In this document: positions 29,092 through 37,623 of the stretch, piece by piece
Layout of the letters: each line of letters opens with the position of its first letter
Position numbering within the stretch: the stretch's first letter is position 1
NCBI GenBank assembly: GCA_963717385.1
Contig: CAVQWE010000006.1
Coordinates: 124,001 to 188,000, forward strand
Length of the DNA stretch: 64,000 bases
Reading direction: 5' to 3'
DNA from: Sva-07 sp963717385
Lineage (GTDB): Bacteria; Actinomycetota; Acidimicrobiia; Acidimicrobiales; Ilumatobacteraceae
Notes under the pieces: generated by a model
What the model saw: the letters and a program-made list of their open reading frames with translations, nothing else
What the model was told of the DNA's origin: nothing
The model's database searches: none
Program-made: the position numbers and the translations under genes

Positions 29092-29940
29092 TCAGCGATC
29101 GGCAAGGCCGAACTTGGCCTTCAAGATCTGGTGATAGTGCTCGTCGCCGAAACGCACGAAGTTCGCAGTGGACACCGACGGAGTACAACCAACGACGTCG
29201 CCGTCGTCGAGCGACACCACCGGCTGCCCATCGAGCACGAGCTCGGCTGCACGATGCCCTGAGACCTCGATCTCGATGGTCTCCGACGGGTCGAGCACCA
29301 GTGTCCGGTCGAACAACATGTGTGGCGACACCGGCGTCAGCAACATCGCTCGGTGACGCGGCGAAACCACCGGCCCCCTGGCCGACAACGAGTACGCCGT
29401 CGACCCCGTTGGCGTTGCGACGATCAGCCCATCTGCTGCGTAGTAGGTGAACGGCTCACCGTCGATCCGGGCGAGCAGCCGCACCGTGTGGCCTGATTCG
29501 GCCTTCTCGACGACGGCTTCGTTCAACGCTCGGCCCACCAGGGTCTTGTTCACCGCGACATCGAGCATCATGCGCCGATCGAGCTTCCACTCCCCCGACT
29601 CCGAACCAGCGACGAAACGATCGAGTGAGTCGGTCAGGCGATCGGGTTCGACCTGGGTGAGGTAGCCGAGCGAGCCGAGGTTCACGCCCAGCACGGGAAC
29701 CGGCGCGCCTTCGAGCAGACGAACGCTGCGCAGCATCGTCCCGTCGCCGCCGAGGCTGAGCACCAAGTCGGCCTCGGAGATCGGGCGGGCGTCTGCACAG
29801 TCGCCGAGATCGAGAGCGGCGGCATCGTCGACCGGCATCCAGAACGTCACGTCGTGCTCGGTGCACCAGGTCGCGGCCCGCTCGGCAAGATCGCGTGCCG
29901 CCGAACGTTCGTGGTGCGCAACGACTGCCACGCTGGTCAT
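29092..29940 (-). CDS. nadK: NAD kinase
   Basis: ATP- or polyphosphate-dependent NAD kinase of 282 residues, the source of NADP. Seen: the catalytic LSLGGDGTMLRSVRLL, GVNLGSLGYLTQVEPD, and the substrate loop IVATPTGSTAYSLSARGP. ATG 29940 overlaps the tlyA stop as ATGA, so I reject the longer frame to 30186, which runs inside tlyA. Same gene order as Rv1694-Rv1696 in M. tuberculosis. Confidence 0.95.
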   Translation of the reverse strand: MTSVAVVAHHERSAARDLAERAATWCTEHDVTFWMPVDDAAALDLGDCADARPISEADLVLSLGGDGTMLRSVRLLEGAPVPVLGVNLGSLGYLTQVEPDRLTDSLDRFVAGSESGEWKLDRRMMLDVAVNKTLVGRALNEAVVEKAESGHTVRLLARIDGEPFTYYAADGLIVATPTGSTAYSLSARGPVVSPRHRAMLLTPVSPHMLFDRTLVLDPSETIEIEVSGHRAAELVLDGQPVVSLDDGDVVGCTPSVSTANFVRFGDEHYHQILKAKFGLADR

Positions 29941-30692
29941 CGAGCGGCGCCGATCGCCGTGGTTGCATGCACGAGAAACTCCCGATTGCCGTCGGCGCCG
30001 GTGATCGGCGAATCGGTCCAGTCGACCACGGTGCACCCCGAAGCGACCAGTGCGGCCTCGACCTCGGTACGGACACGGTCGTGGATCGACGCGTCGGTGA
30101 TGATGCCGCGTCCACGATCGACCTCTTGGCGACCTGCTTCGAACTGCGGTTTCACGAGGAGCACCATGGACGACCCAGGTTGGCACAGCTCGACGAGCCT
30201 GGGGATCACGAGCCGCAGCGAAATGAACGAGAGGTCACCGACCACGATGTCGACCAGCCCGCCGATTTGATCGACATCGGCGTGGCGGACGTTGTGGCGT
30301 TCGAGGTTGGTGACCCTGGAGTCGGCTCGCAACCGTTCATGGAGTTGGCCGTGTCCCACGTCGAGGGCCACGACGTGCGTGGCGCCCCGCTGCAACAAGC
30401 AGTCGGTGAAACCACCGGTCGATGCGCCGACGTCGAGCGCTCGGAGATGCTGCACATCGATGTCGAATGCGCTCAGCGCGTGATCGAGCTTCTCAGCACC
30501 CCGCCCGACGAAGCGCGGTGGCGGTCCTTCGATGACGAGCGCATCGGAGGGAGCCACTTGTCTCGCTGGTTTCGCGGCGACCGACCCGTTGACGAGCACC
30601 CGATTCGCAGCGATCAGCGCCTGTGCTTCAGTGCGGCTCGTCGTGAGCTCTCGACGCACGAGCTCGGCGTCGAGCCGTCGACGAGCCGCCAC
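29937..30692 (-). CDS. tlyA: TlyA family rRNA 2'-O-methyltransferase/hemolysin
   Basis: A methyltransferase of about 251 residues with an N-terminal S4 domain (ARRRLDAELVRRELTTSR) and an FtsJ-like Rossmann domain. Seen: KLDHALSAFDID, motif I ALDVGASTGGFTDCLLQRGA, DIVVGDLSFISLRLVIP with the catalytic Asp, and LLVKPQFEAGRQEV with the catalytic Lys. Mycobacterial TlyA methylates 16S and 23S rRNA and affects capreomycin sensitivity. GTG 30692 is chosen; a TTG one codon upstream is also possible. It follows the phasin-like gene by 6 bp and overlaps nadK. Confidence 0.94.
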   Translation of the reverse strand: MAARRRLDAELVRRELTTSRTEAQALIAANRVLVNGSVAAKPARQVAPSDALVIEGPPPRFVGRGAEKLDHALSAFDIDVQHLRALDVGASTGGFTDCLLQRGATHVVALDVGHGQLHERLRADSRVTNLERHNVRHADVDQIGGLVDIVVGDLSFISLRLVIPRLVELCQPGSSMVLLVKPQFEAGRQEVDRGRGIITDASIHDRVRTEVEAALVASGCTVVDWTDSPITGADGNREFLVHATTAIGAAR

Positions 30693-30698
30693 CAATGA

Positions 30699-31236
30699 TC
30701 AGCTGGCGGCCGGGCTGGAGGCGGCGGTCTCGGCCGGCGCCTTCTTCGCTGGTGCCTTCTTGGCAGGAGCCTTCTTCTTCGCGGCGCCTTCTTGGCAGGC
30801 GCCTTCTTCTTCGCTGGCGCCTTCTTGGCGGGCGCCTTCTTCTTCGCAGGCGCCTTCTTGGCGGGCGCCTTCTTCTTGGCGGGCGCCTTCTTGGCCGGCG
30901 CCTTGGTGGCGGCGGCCGATGAGCGCGCCCCTCGATCTCGCTCTTGACTCGCTCGGCGAGCTTGTCGGCCATCTCCTCGAAGCGGTCTTCGAGTTCGTCG
31001 AAGCGCTCGGAGAGCCACGTCATCTGCTTGGACACCTCGCGTTGGACGTTCTCGCTCACCCGATCGGATGTCTCGCGACCGCGGTCGAGCAAGGTCTGCA
31101 CTGCGTTCTCGGCGTCGGATCGGCGAACCTCGCCGCCCTTCACCAGTGACTTCACGATGGATTCGGCCTGCTTGCGGGAGATGTCGGAGAACTCGACTCC
31201 TGCATCGACGAGGCGCTGGACTGTCGTTTTTGCCAT
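30699..31236 (-). CDS. Phasin-like protein with Lys/Ala/Pro repeat tail, two frameshifts
   Basis: About 180 residues after restoring two missing bases (near 30935 and 30785). Residues 1-100 are helical with predicted coiled coil (RFDELEDRFEEMADKLAERV) and resemble regulatory phasins. The corrected C-terminal third is a run of KAPAKK/KKAPAKK units ending ETAASSPAAS and TGA at 30699, like the histone-H1-type tails of PhaF or actinobacterial nucleoid proteins. Such proteins bind DNA through the basic tail. Both lost bases fall at a G run and within the repeat, where errors are common. The start is ATG 31236 (GTG 31242 possible). It sits between a HAD-IIA gene and tlyA, where M. tuberculosis has the small gene Rv1693. 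Function is inferred only from composition. Confidence 0.7.
30730..30905. repeat. Degenerate tandem repeat coding for KAPAKK units
   Basis: The plus strand shows repeated blocks of the form gcgccttcttggcgggcgcc, alternating short and long units of about 15-33 bases. It encodes the basic tail of the phasin-like protein. Copy number may differ between strains, and a frame-breaking base loss lies inside it. Confidence 0.75.
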
Positions 31237-31245
31237 GCCCACAGA

Positions 31246-32085
31246 CTAGTGCTCAACGTGGCTGGCATGGACGAGCTGTCGCGCAACCTCACCGAGATCG
31301 GCAGCATCGAGATCGATCCGAAGTCCGCCGTCGGCGCGCACGGACGAATCCGAAGCGGTCACCCCCGACCGCACGAGCGCGAATCTGCAACCGAGGCGAC
31401 TGGCGAACAACCCGTCGGTCTCGGGGCGGTCACCGATCATCAGCGATCGCACCGCCATCGGCTGCGTCTCGGCGTCATCGCCGAGCATCGACGCCACGAG
31501 GTCTGCCATCGGTTGTTCGGGCTTGCCGGCAATCGAGGGTGGGACCCCAGACGCGGAGGCGATCGCAGCGAGGATCGCGCCGCCGCCTGGGAGCAGCCCG
31601 TTCGGTGTCGGATACGTCGAGTCGGCGTTGGTACCGATGAGGCGAGCACCGCCACGCACGGCGTCGGCAGCAACGGCGAGGCGGTCGTAGTCGAAATCGC
31701 GGTGCATTCCCACCACCACGGCATCGAACGAACCATCGACCGCTGCACCGGTGTTGCGCACCACGTCGGCACCGCGACCCTCCAGTGCTTCGACCACACC
31801 GGGCCCGCCAGCCACGAGCACACGGTGGCCGGGTTCGATCATGAACGCAGCGGCCATCGACGAACTCACGACGTCACCCACCGCCGAGATGCCGATGCCC
31901 GCCAGCGCTGCCTCGTGGTCGGCGACCAGTGCGAACGAGTTGTTGGTCACGAAGAGCACCCGGCGCCCGGAGGCACGCAACGACGACACCGCGTCGACCG
32001 AGCCGGGAATCGGCTGGTGGGCGAGCCAGACCACCCCGTCGAGGTCACACAGCACGGTGTCGATCTCGTCTGCCCAGTCCTCCAC
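31246..32085 (-). CDS. HAD-IIA (NagD-like) phosphatase, Rv1692-like
   Basis: A HAD-superfamily IIA phosphatase of 279 residues. Seen: motif I VLCDLDGVVWLAHQPIPG, motif II VLFVTNNSFA, a C2-type cap in the middle, the Lys in SIAGKPEQPMADLV, and motif III SLMIGDRPETDGLFA. By position ahead of tlyA it corresponds to Rv1692, described as a glycerol-3-phosphate phosphatase involved in membrane-lipid recycling; a nucleotide or sugar phosphatase role is also possible. It starts a minus-strand array and is divergent from the DUF1015 gene, with 45 bp between them. Confidence 0.9.
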   Translation of the reverse strand: MEDWADEIDTVLCDLDGVVWLAHQPIPGSVDAVSSLRASGRRVLFVTNNSFALVADHEAALAGIGISAVGDVVSSSMAAAFMIEPGHRVLVAGGPGVVEALEGRGADVVRNTGAAVDGSFDAVVVGMHRDFDYDRLAVAADAVRGGARLIGTNADSTYPTPNGLLPGGGAILAAIASASGVPPSIAGKPEQPMADLVASMLGDDAETQPMAVRSLMIGDRPETDGLFASRLGCRFALVRSGVTASDSSVRADGGLRIDLDAADLGEVARQLVHASHVEH

Positions 32086-32130
32086 ATCTCCGATCGTTGC
32101 AGTTGTGGGCCCGGGTCATGACATCCTGTC

Positions 32131-33318
32131 GTGGTGCCACGTTTCACGCCGTTCCCCGCCCTTCGTTACTGCGATCCCGAGATCGACGACCTGATCGCTC
32201 CGCCGTACGACGTGTTGTCGGATGCCGATCTCGACGAACTCGGCGCACGCAGCAAGTGGAACATCACCCACGTCGACGTCCCGCGCGAAGCCGCTGGCCC
32301 CGACCGGTACGACACCGCTGCTGCAACCCTGCGCGAGTGGATCGATGCCGGGGTGATGTCATACGACGACACGCCAACGTTCACGATCTACCGCATGAGG
32401 TTCACCGATGCATCCGGCACCGCCCGCGACATCGCAGGAGTGCTCGGAGGTCTGGAGGTGGTCGACGAGGGCGCTGGTGGTGTGCTTCCTCACGAACGCG
32501 TCACACCGAAGGCATCGACCGATCGACTCGACCTCACTCGCTCCACCCAGGCGAACTTGTCGCCGGTGTGGGGCCTCTCACTCGCCAGCGGCCTCACCGC
32601 GCTGCTCGCCGAGCCGGGCGAGCCGGTGGCGGCCGTGACGGTCGACGGCGTGGATCACGTGATCGAGCGGGTGTCCGACCCGGAACGGGTGCGAGCGATC
32701 GCCGACAAGGTCGGATCCGACGATGTGCTGATCGCCGACGGTCACCATCGCTACGGCATCAGCCGCACCTACCGCGACGAGGTCCGCGCCGGCAACGACA
32801 ATCAGGCAAACCCCGCCGATGACACACTGGCGTTCGTCAACGAGCTCGTCGCCGACCAACTGTCGGTCGAAGCGATCCACCGGCTCTACCACGACGTGTC
32901 GTTCGACGACCTCGTCGCGGCGCTCGACACCTGCTTCGAGCGCACCGAGGCCGAAACTCCCGGAGCGAACACGCTTGCCGGGATGGACGATCAGGGCGTG
33001 TTGTGTCTGATCGGCCCTGACGGTGCCGCGCAGTGGTTGGCACCCAGGGCTGGGGTGTTCGACGATGTGCGCTCACTCGACGGGGCCTGGCTCGAACACG
33101 CGTTGGCCGATGTTTCCCACAGCGTCACCTACCAGCACGGCGTCGACCAGGTCGTCGACGCCGTGACGTCAGGGACCGCCGTCGGGGCGGTGCTGATCCG
33201 CCCGGTCAGCGTCGCCGAGATCGAACGCACGGCACGCGAGGGCGCCCTGATGCCGCCGAAGTCGACGTTCTTCACCCCCAAGCTGCGCACCGGGCTGGTG
33301 ATCCGCAGCCTCGTCTGA
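32131..33318 (+). CDS. DUF1015 family protein
   Basis: A 395-residue soluble protein of the DUF1015 family. Seen: the N-terminal FTPFPALRYCDPEIDDLIAP with the family-typical YDVLSDADLDEL, RDIAGVLGGLEVVDEGAG, and VLIADGHHRYGISRTYRDE, whose GHHRYE-like motif marks the family. The biochemical function is not established. It is often near serine/phosphoglycerate genes in other genomes, but not here. It converges with the SSB-like gene; their ends are 9 bp apart. Confidence 0.85.
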   Translation: MVPRFTPFPALRYCDPEIDDLIAPPYDVLSDADLDELGARSKWNITHVDVPREAAGPDRYDTAAATLREWIDAGVMSYDDTPTFTIYRMRFTDASGTARDIAGVLGGLEVVDEGAGGVLPHERVTPKASTDRLDLTRSTQANLSPVWGLSLASGLTALLAEPGEPVAAVTVDGVDHVIERVSDPERVRAIADKVGSDDVLIADGHHRYGISRTYRDEVRAGNDNQANPADDTLAFVNELVADQLSVEAIHRLYHDVSFDDLVAALDTCFERTEAETPGANTLAGMDDQGVLCLIGPDGAAQWLAPRAGVFDDVRSLDGAWLEHALADVSHSVTYQHGVDQVVDAVTSGTAVGAVLIRPVSVAEIERTAREGALMPPKSTFFTPKLRTGLVIRSLV

Positions 33319-33327
33319 GCAGCGCCG

Positions 33328-33717
33328 TCACGCAACGGGGTCGAGCAGCCGATCGGCTGCTTCGCGAAGGGCGAGGGCAACACGCTGGTGACGCCGAGCA
33401 GGGATGACTGCATCGGCGACGACCTCGGTTCGGCTCTGTGTTGCCCCACCCACGCGAAAGAACCGTCGGCGCACCGTGCCGAACACGACCACCTCGACGC
33501 CGGCGACGAGCACGCCGAGCTGTGCTGTACTCGGGTCGTTCCAGGCGACCGGCACCGAGACGGTGACGACCTTGGCATCGGATTCGATCCGCGTCGTCAC
33601 ATCGAACTGCACGACGATCCCGCCGGCAGGAAGTTCACGCTGTTGCGGGTCGTGCGGCATGACGCCACGGATCATGGCGAGGTTGTTCAGCACCAACGGC
33701 GCATCGTTGTCGTTCAT
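33328..33717 (-). CDS. SSB-like single-stranded DNA-binding protein
   Basis: A 129-residue OB-fold protein resembling single-stranded DNA-binding proteins. Seen: NNLAMIRGVMPHDPQQREL at the N-terminus, VTVSVPVAWNDP in the middle, then VVVFGTVRRRFFRVGG and SRTEVVADAVIP, which matches the SSB strand where RYWTDKEGQRRYTTEV-type sequences usually lie. It has no acidic Gly-rich tail ending in DDDIPF, so it is probably not the main replicative SSB. An AAGGAG Shine-Dalgarno site precedes ATG 33717. Neighbours give no clue to its role. Confidence 0.7.
   Translation of the reverse strand: MNDNDAPLVLNNLAMIRGVMPHDPQQRELPAGGIVVQFDVTTRIESDAKVVTVSVPVAWNDPSTAQLGVLVAGVEVVVFGTVRRRFFRVGGATQSRTEVVADAVIPARRHQRVALALREAADRLLDPVA
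33344..33361. terminator. 18-bp perfect palindrome at the ends of the convergent DUF1015 and SSB-like genes
   Basis: AGCAGCCGATCGGCTGCT is a perfect palindrome lying in the last codons of the SSB-like gene and 26 bp beyond the DUF1015 stop. It is positioned to terminate DUF1015 transcription. It could instead be a protein-binding site. Confidence 0.4.
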
Positions 33718-33724
33718 GGTTCTG

Positions 33725-33730
33725 CTCCTT
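33725..33730 (-). promoter_or_regulatory. Shine-Dalgarno site of the SSB-like gene
   Basis: AAGGAG on the minus strand lies 7 bases before the ATG at 33717. Clear sites of this strength are rare in this window, and it fixes the start. Confidence 0.7.
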
Positions 33731-33829
33731 CAGGTGGTGTTTCCGTCGGGAGGAGTCGGTCGGTGACCACCATAGAGATCGGGGTGCCACAGAGATCCTC
33801 GGTGACGTCGCGGTTGTTAGCGTTCGGCG

Positions 33830-34822
33830 ATGGACCGCATCTCCGACACGACCCCGCTTCGATGGGGTATCGCCGCGACTGGATCGATTGCCGCCAGCAT
33901 GTGCAAGGCCTTGGGTACCTTGCCCGACGCCGAGATCACCGCAGTCGGTTCACGCACTCGAGACGCTGCTGATGCGTTTGCCCAACGGTTCGGGATCGCA
34001 CGGGCGCACGGCAGCTACGAAGCACTGTGGGACGACGACGAGGTCGACATCGTGTACGTCGCCTCACCCCACAGCCATCACCACGACATGACGATTGCCG
34101 CCCTCGATGCCGGCAAGCACGTGCTGTGCGAGAAGGCCTTTGCCGTGAACGCCGCCCAGGCGCGCGAGATGGTCGAAGCGGCACGACGCAACGACCGCTT
34201 CTTGATGGAGGCGATGTGGACATGGTTCATTCCCGCCGTGGTCGACGTTCGTCGTCGGGTGCTGGCGGGCGAGATCGGAGACCTCAAGGTGATCGAGGCG
34301 AACTTCGGCATCCCGGTGAGCGACCCCGACGGCCGCCACCGTCGCATCGATCTCGCCGGTGGAGCCATGCTCGATGTCGGCATCTACCCGGTGACCTTTG
34401 CTCGGTTCCTGGCTGGTGACCCCGTCGATGCGAAGGTGAGCGGCGTGCTCGGTGAGACCGGCGTCGACGCCACGGTCGCAGGGGTCGTCACCTTCGCCAG
34501 CGGAGCGCTCGGCGTGTTCCACACATCGCTCGACATGATGACGAGCCTCGGGGCATCGGTGTATGGCACCTCGGGACGGATCGATGTCGACGCTCCGTTC
34601 TGGTTCGCCACCGGCTTCACCGTACGAGTCGACGGCACCGAACCCATCCGGGTCGAGATGGAGAACCAAGGGCTCGCCCACGAAGCAGCACACGCAATGG
34701 AGCGAATCCGTGCCGGCCATCGCGAGAGCGACGTGATCTCGTTGGCCACCACGGTGTCGACGATGGAACTCCTCGATGACATCCGTAGCCAACTCGGAGT
34801 GATCTACCCCGAAGAGCGCTGA
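33830..34822 (+). CDS. Gfo/Idh/MocA family oxidoreductase
   Basis: An NAD(P)-dependent oxidoreductase of 330 residues, acting on a sugar, inositol or related polyol. Seen: the Rossmann motif WGIAATGSIAASMCKALG, DIVYVASPHSHHHDMTI, the catalytic-region LCEKAFAVNAAQAREM (EKxF in place of the usual EKP), and GGAMLDVGIYPVTFARFL in the second domain. It resembles trans-1,2-dihydrobenzene-1,2-diol dehydrogenase-type members. It stands alone on the plus strand. A weak promoter may lie in 33718-33829, shared divergently with the SSB-like gene; I see no convincing -10/-35 pair there. Confidence 0.9.
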   Translation: MDRISDTTPLRWGIAATGSIAASMCKALGTLPDAEITAVGSRTRDAADAFAQRFGIARAHGSYEALWDDDEVDIVYVASPHSHHHDMTIAALDAGKHVLCEKAFAVNAAQAREMVEAARRNDRFLMEAMWTWFIPAVVDVRRRVLAGEIGDLKVIEANFGIPVSDPDGRHRRIDLAGGAMLDVGIYPVTFARFLAGDPVDAKVSGVLGETGVDATVAGVVTFASGALGVFHTSLDMMTSLGASVYGTSGRIDVDAPFWFATGFTVRVDGTEPIRVEMENQGLAHEAAHAMERIRAGHRESDVISLATTVSTMELLDDIRSQLGVIYPEER

Positions 34823-34827
34823 GCGCG

Positions 34828-34854
34828 GATCCCCCGGCCCGGGTCTCTGGGATC
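34828..34854. terminator. Hairpin between the convergent oxidoreductase and hotdog genes
   Basis: GATCCC (34828-34833) and GGGATC (34849-34854) pair around a GC-rich loop that itself contains CCGG and CCCGGG. It is placed to stop both converging transcripts. No T-tract is seen. Confidence 0.4.
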
Positions 34855-34859
34855 TGCGA

Positions 34860-35771
34860 TCAGGCGGGATAGTCGGCGTAGCTGGCCTTGAAGACGCCTT
34901 GGTGCAACAGCACCGTTGCGGCGTGGGCGCCGGTCTCGGCATCGGTGAGCGTGGTCTCGGTCCAGTACGACTCGACTCGCTTGGTCTGCCCGATGCCCAC
35001 CACTGTGTGGTCGATGCGGTAGGGCTGGCCGACGAACACCGGACCGTCGACGAAACGCACCTCGAGGTCGATGAACAGCCCGATCGCTGGTCCACGCACC
35101 GGGAAATGGGAGTTCGACTGGTGTGCAATCACGCTGATCATCTCGGTCGGCACGATCGGGCGTCCCCATGGGCTGTCGCCGTCGTGGAGGTACCACGACG
35201 ACCGTGCGGTGATCCGCTCCAGTTTCTGCGCAAGGGTGAACGGATACAGCTTTCCGTTGTGGTCATCGAAGCCCATGGTGACGGGCTCGGGGATGCTCTC
35301 GTGCATCCCGATCTCGAGCTGGTCCACGATGTGGAGCTCGCCGGGGTCACCCAGACCCCGCTGTCGGCGCTCGTCGAGTTCGGTCGGGTCGTCGCGCCCG
35401 ATCGAGGCGGTTCCGGTCAGCACCGGCGTTGCATCGGCCTTCTCTGCGGTGAGCCGCCCGAGGGTCGGTGTCACCGGTTCGAGCCCGGCGCGAACCTGCT
35501 CGCCCTCGACCACCATGTTCAAGAAGTGCGAGCTCACGCAACCTCGCTCGAACCAGGCGTGCCCCCAGCGTTCGACCGCCAACGGGTCGACTTGGCTGAA
35601 GTGGGTCGGCCCTTCGATGGGCGCACCTGCGAGGCCGAGCTTCGCCGCAGTCTCGTCGTCGTGCACGCTCGTGTGTCCTGCGTACTCCTGGTCGGCCAGC
35701 ATCTGCGCCGGTGCCTGCAGCGGCCCGATCAGCGTCTCGCCATCACGGGTGATCTCGGTCTCGAAACTCAT
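34860..35771 (-). CDS. Hotdog-fold (MaoC/hydratase-like) protein
   Basis: A 303-residue protein whose residues 30-60 (ETAAKLGLAGAPIEGPTHFS) and C-terminal half (FIDLEVRFVDGPVFVGQPYR) resemble double-hotdog MaoC-like hydratases and thioesterases. I do not see the full catalytic D...H motif of R-hydratases, so activity is uncertain. ATG 35771 is chosen; the open frame to 35903 overlaps aspS and lacks similarity. It is the last gene of the long minus-strand array, 76 bp after aspS, and may have its own promoter in that gap. Confidence 0.65.
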   Translation of the reverse strand: MSFETEITRDGETLIGPLQAPAQMLADQEYAGHTSVHDDETAAKLGLAGAPIEGPTHFSQVDPLAVERWGHAWFERGCVSSHFLNMVVEGEQVRAGLEPVTPTLGRLTAEKADATPVLTGTASIGRDDPTELDERRQRGLGDPGELHIVDQLEIGMHESIPEPVTMGFDDHNGKLYPFTLAQKLERITARSSWYLHDGDSPWGRPIVPTEMISVIAHQSNSHFPVRGPAIGLFIDLEVRFVDGPVFVGQPYRIDHTVVGIGQTKRVESYWTETTLTDAETGAHAATVLLHQGVFKASYADYPA

Positions 35772-35847
35772 CGGGACATCCTGCCAGAACACCCCGCAGC
35801 GATGAGTCTTCGCACGACCTCGTCGAGCGACGACTCGGTGCTGGACG

Positions 35848-37623
35848 TCAGGTGGCCGGCGGGAGGACCTTGAGACCGAGTTCGGCCAGCGCCTTCGGAT
35901 CACCGGGGATCGGCGAGTTGGTCATCGGGTCCTGGCCGGACTGCGTCTTCGGGAAAGCGATCACCTCACGGATGTTCTCCTCCCCCGCCAAGATGGCCAC
36001 CAAGCGGTCGAGTCCGAACGCGAACCCACCGTGCGGCGGTGCGCCGTAGTCGAACGGGTTGAGGAAGAAGCCGAACTTGCGCTCGGCCTCCTCGTCGGAG
36101 ATCCCGAGTGCGTGGAACACGCGCCGCTGCAATTCGGGTTCGTGGATTCGGATCGAGCCGGAACCCAGCTCCCAGCCGTTGAGGACCAGGTCGTACGCGA
36201 TCGAACGAACCGACAGCGGGTCGGTCTCGATCTTGTCGAGATCGTCGGGGTGCGGTGTGGTGAACGGATGGTGCCCCGGCTTGGGGCGCCCCGACTCCTT
36301 GTCGACGCCGACGAACAGCGGGAACTCGACCACCCACACGTACCGGTACGGCCCTTGGTGCACCGGGGGACGAGCAATGTCGTTGCGCAGGGTTCCGAGC
36401 ACCTCACACGTGGTCATCCACTCGTCGGCAACGATCAAGATGAGGTCGCCGGGCTCGGCTTCCATCGTCGAACGCACGGCGGCCGCCTCGTCGTCGGACA
36501 GGAACTTCGCGACCGGCGAATCGAAGCCGGTGTCGCTGACCTTGAGCCAGACGAGCCCCTTGGCGCCGAGCGACTTGGCGCGATCGGTGAGCTTGTCGAG
36601 CTGGTTGCGGCCGTAGTCGCCAGCACCCTGCGGCACCCGGATGCCCTTGATGGCTCCGGCGCCGGCAAACGCCTTGAACTCGGTCGCCGCGAACACGGGG
36701 GTCAGCTCGACCAGTTCGAGACCGAAACGCAAGTCGGGCTTGTCGATGCCGTACCGGTTCATCGCGTCGTGCCAGGTGATGCGTTCGATGGCCGGCGGGC
36801 GCTCACCCGTCGCAACCTCGGCAGCGTCGAGCACGGCCTCGCTGACCGCGTCGAGGACGTCGTCCTGGGTGACGAAGCTCATCTCCATGTCGAGCTGCAT
36901 GAACTCGTACTGTCGGTCGGCGCGCAGGTCTTCGTCGCGCAGGCAGCGCGCCATCTGGTAGTAGCGGTCGACGCCGCCGACCATCAGGAGCTGCTTGAAC
37001 AGCTGCGGTGACTGCGGCAGCGCATAGAACGAACCCGGCTCCTTGCGCGATGGCACGAGGAATTCGCGAGCCCCTTCCGGCGTGGACGGCACCAACATCG
37101 GTGTCTCCACCTCGACGAAGCCCTGACGCTCCATTCCTTGGCGAACAGCTGCGTTGATCGCGGCACGAACCCGAAGGTTCTTCTGCATCCGCTCGCGGCG
37201 CAGGTCCAGGTAGCGGTACTGGAGACGGATGTTCTCGTCGACGGCGTCGGCGCGTTGGTCGATCGGGAACGGTGGCGGATCGGCCTTGCGGAGCACCTCG
37301 ACCTCGCACTCGCCCAACTCGACGTGACCGGTCGGCAGCTTGTCGTTGATCGTGCCCTCGGGTCGCTCGCGGACGACACCGGTGATCCGCAACACGTACT
37401 CGCTGCGCACGTCGACATCGTCGTTGATGACGCACTGCACGATGCCGGAGTGATCGCGCAGGTCGACGAACGCAAGGTGCTCGCCGTGTTCCCGGCGACG
37501 ACCGACCCAACCGCACACACTGACGGTGCGGCCGATGTGTTCGGGGCGCAGTTCGCCACAGAGGTGGGTGCGCATGCTCGTGGCCTGAACCGACCGGGAG
37601 GTGGATGTGGATGAGTCACTCAT
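35848..37623 (-). CDS. aspS: Aspartyl-tRNA synthetase
   Basis: A class IIb synthetase of 591 residues charging tRNA-Asp, possibly also tRNA-Asn if an amidotransferase route exists. Seen: the OB anticodon-binding domain (GRTVSVCGWVGRRREHGEHL, read as VCGWVGRRREHG), motif 1 FVEVETPMLVPSTPEGARE, QSPQLFKQLLMVGGVDRYYQ with motif 2 ARCLRDEDLRADRQYEF, the bacterial GAD insertion, and motif 3 GFAFGLDRLVAILAGEENIR. ATG 37623 overlaps the hisS stop by 4 bp. The hisS-aspS order is that of M. tuberculosis. Confidence 0.97.
   Translation of the reverse strand: MSDSSTSTSRSVQATSMRTHLCGELRPEHIGRTVSVCGWVGRRREHGEHLAFVDLRDHSGIVQCVINDDVDVRSEYVLRITGVVRERPEGTINDKLPTGHVELGECEVEVLRKADPPPFPIDQRADAVDENIRLQYRYLDLRRERMQKNLRVRAAINAAVRQGMERQGFVEVETPMLVPSTPEGAREFLVPSRKEPGSFYALPQSPQLFKQLLMVGGVDRYYQMARCLRDEDLRADRQYEFMQLDMEMSFVTQDDVLDAVSEAVLDAAEVATGERPPAIERITWHDAMNRYGIDKPDLRFGLELVELTPVFAATEFKAFAGAGAIKGIRVPQGAGDYGRNQLDKLTDRAKSLGAKGLVWLKVSDTGFDSPVAKFLSDDEAAAVRSTMEAEPGDLILIVADEWMTTCEVLGTLRNDIARPPVHQGPYRYVWVVEFPLFVGVDKESGRPKPGHHPFTTPHPDDLDKIETDPLSVRSIAYDLVLNGWELGSGSIRIHEPELQRRVFHALGISDEEAERKFGFFLNPFDYGAPPHGGFAFGLDRLVAILAGEENIREVIAFPKTQSGQDPMTNSPIPGDPKALAELGLKVLPPAT

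Noticed and set aside
30730..30905. CRISPR-like array or microsatellite
   Set aside because: The repeats have no unique spacers and code in frame for KAPAKK units of the phasin-like protein.
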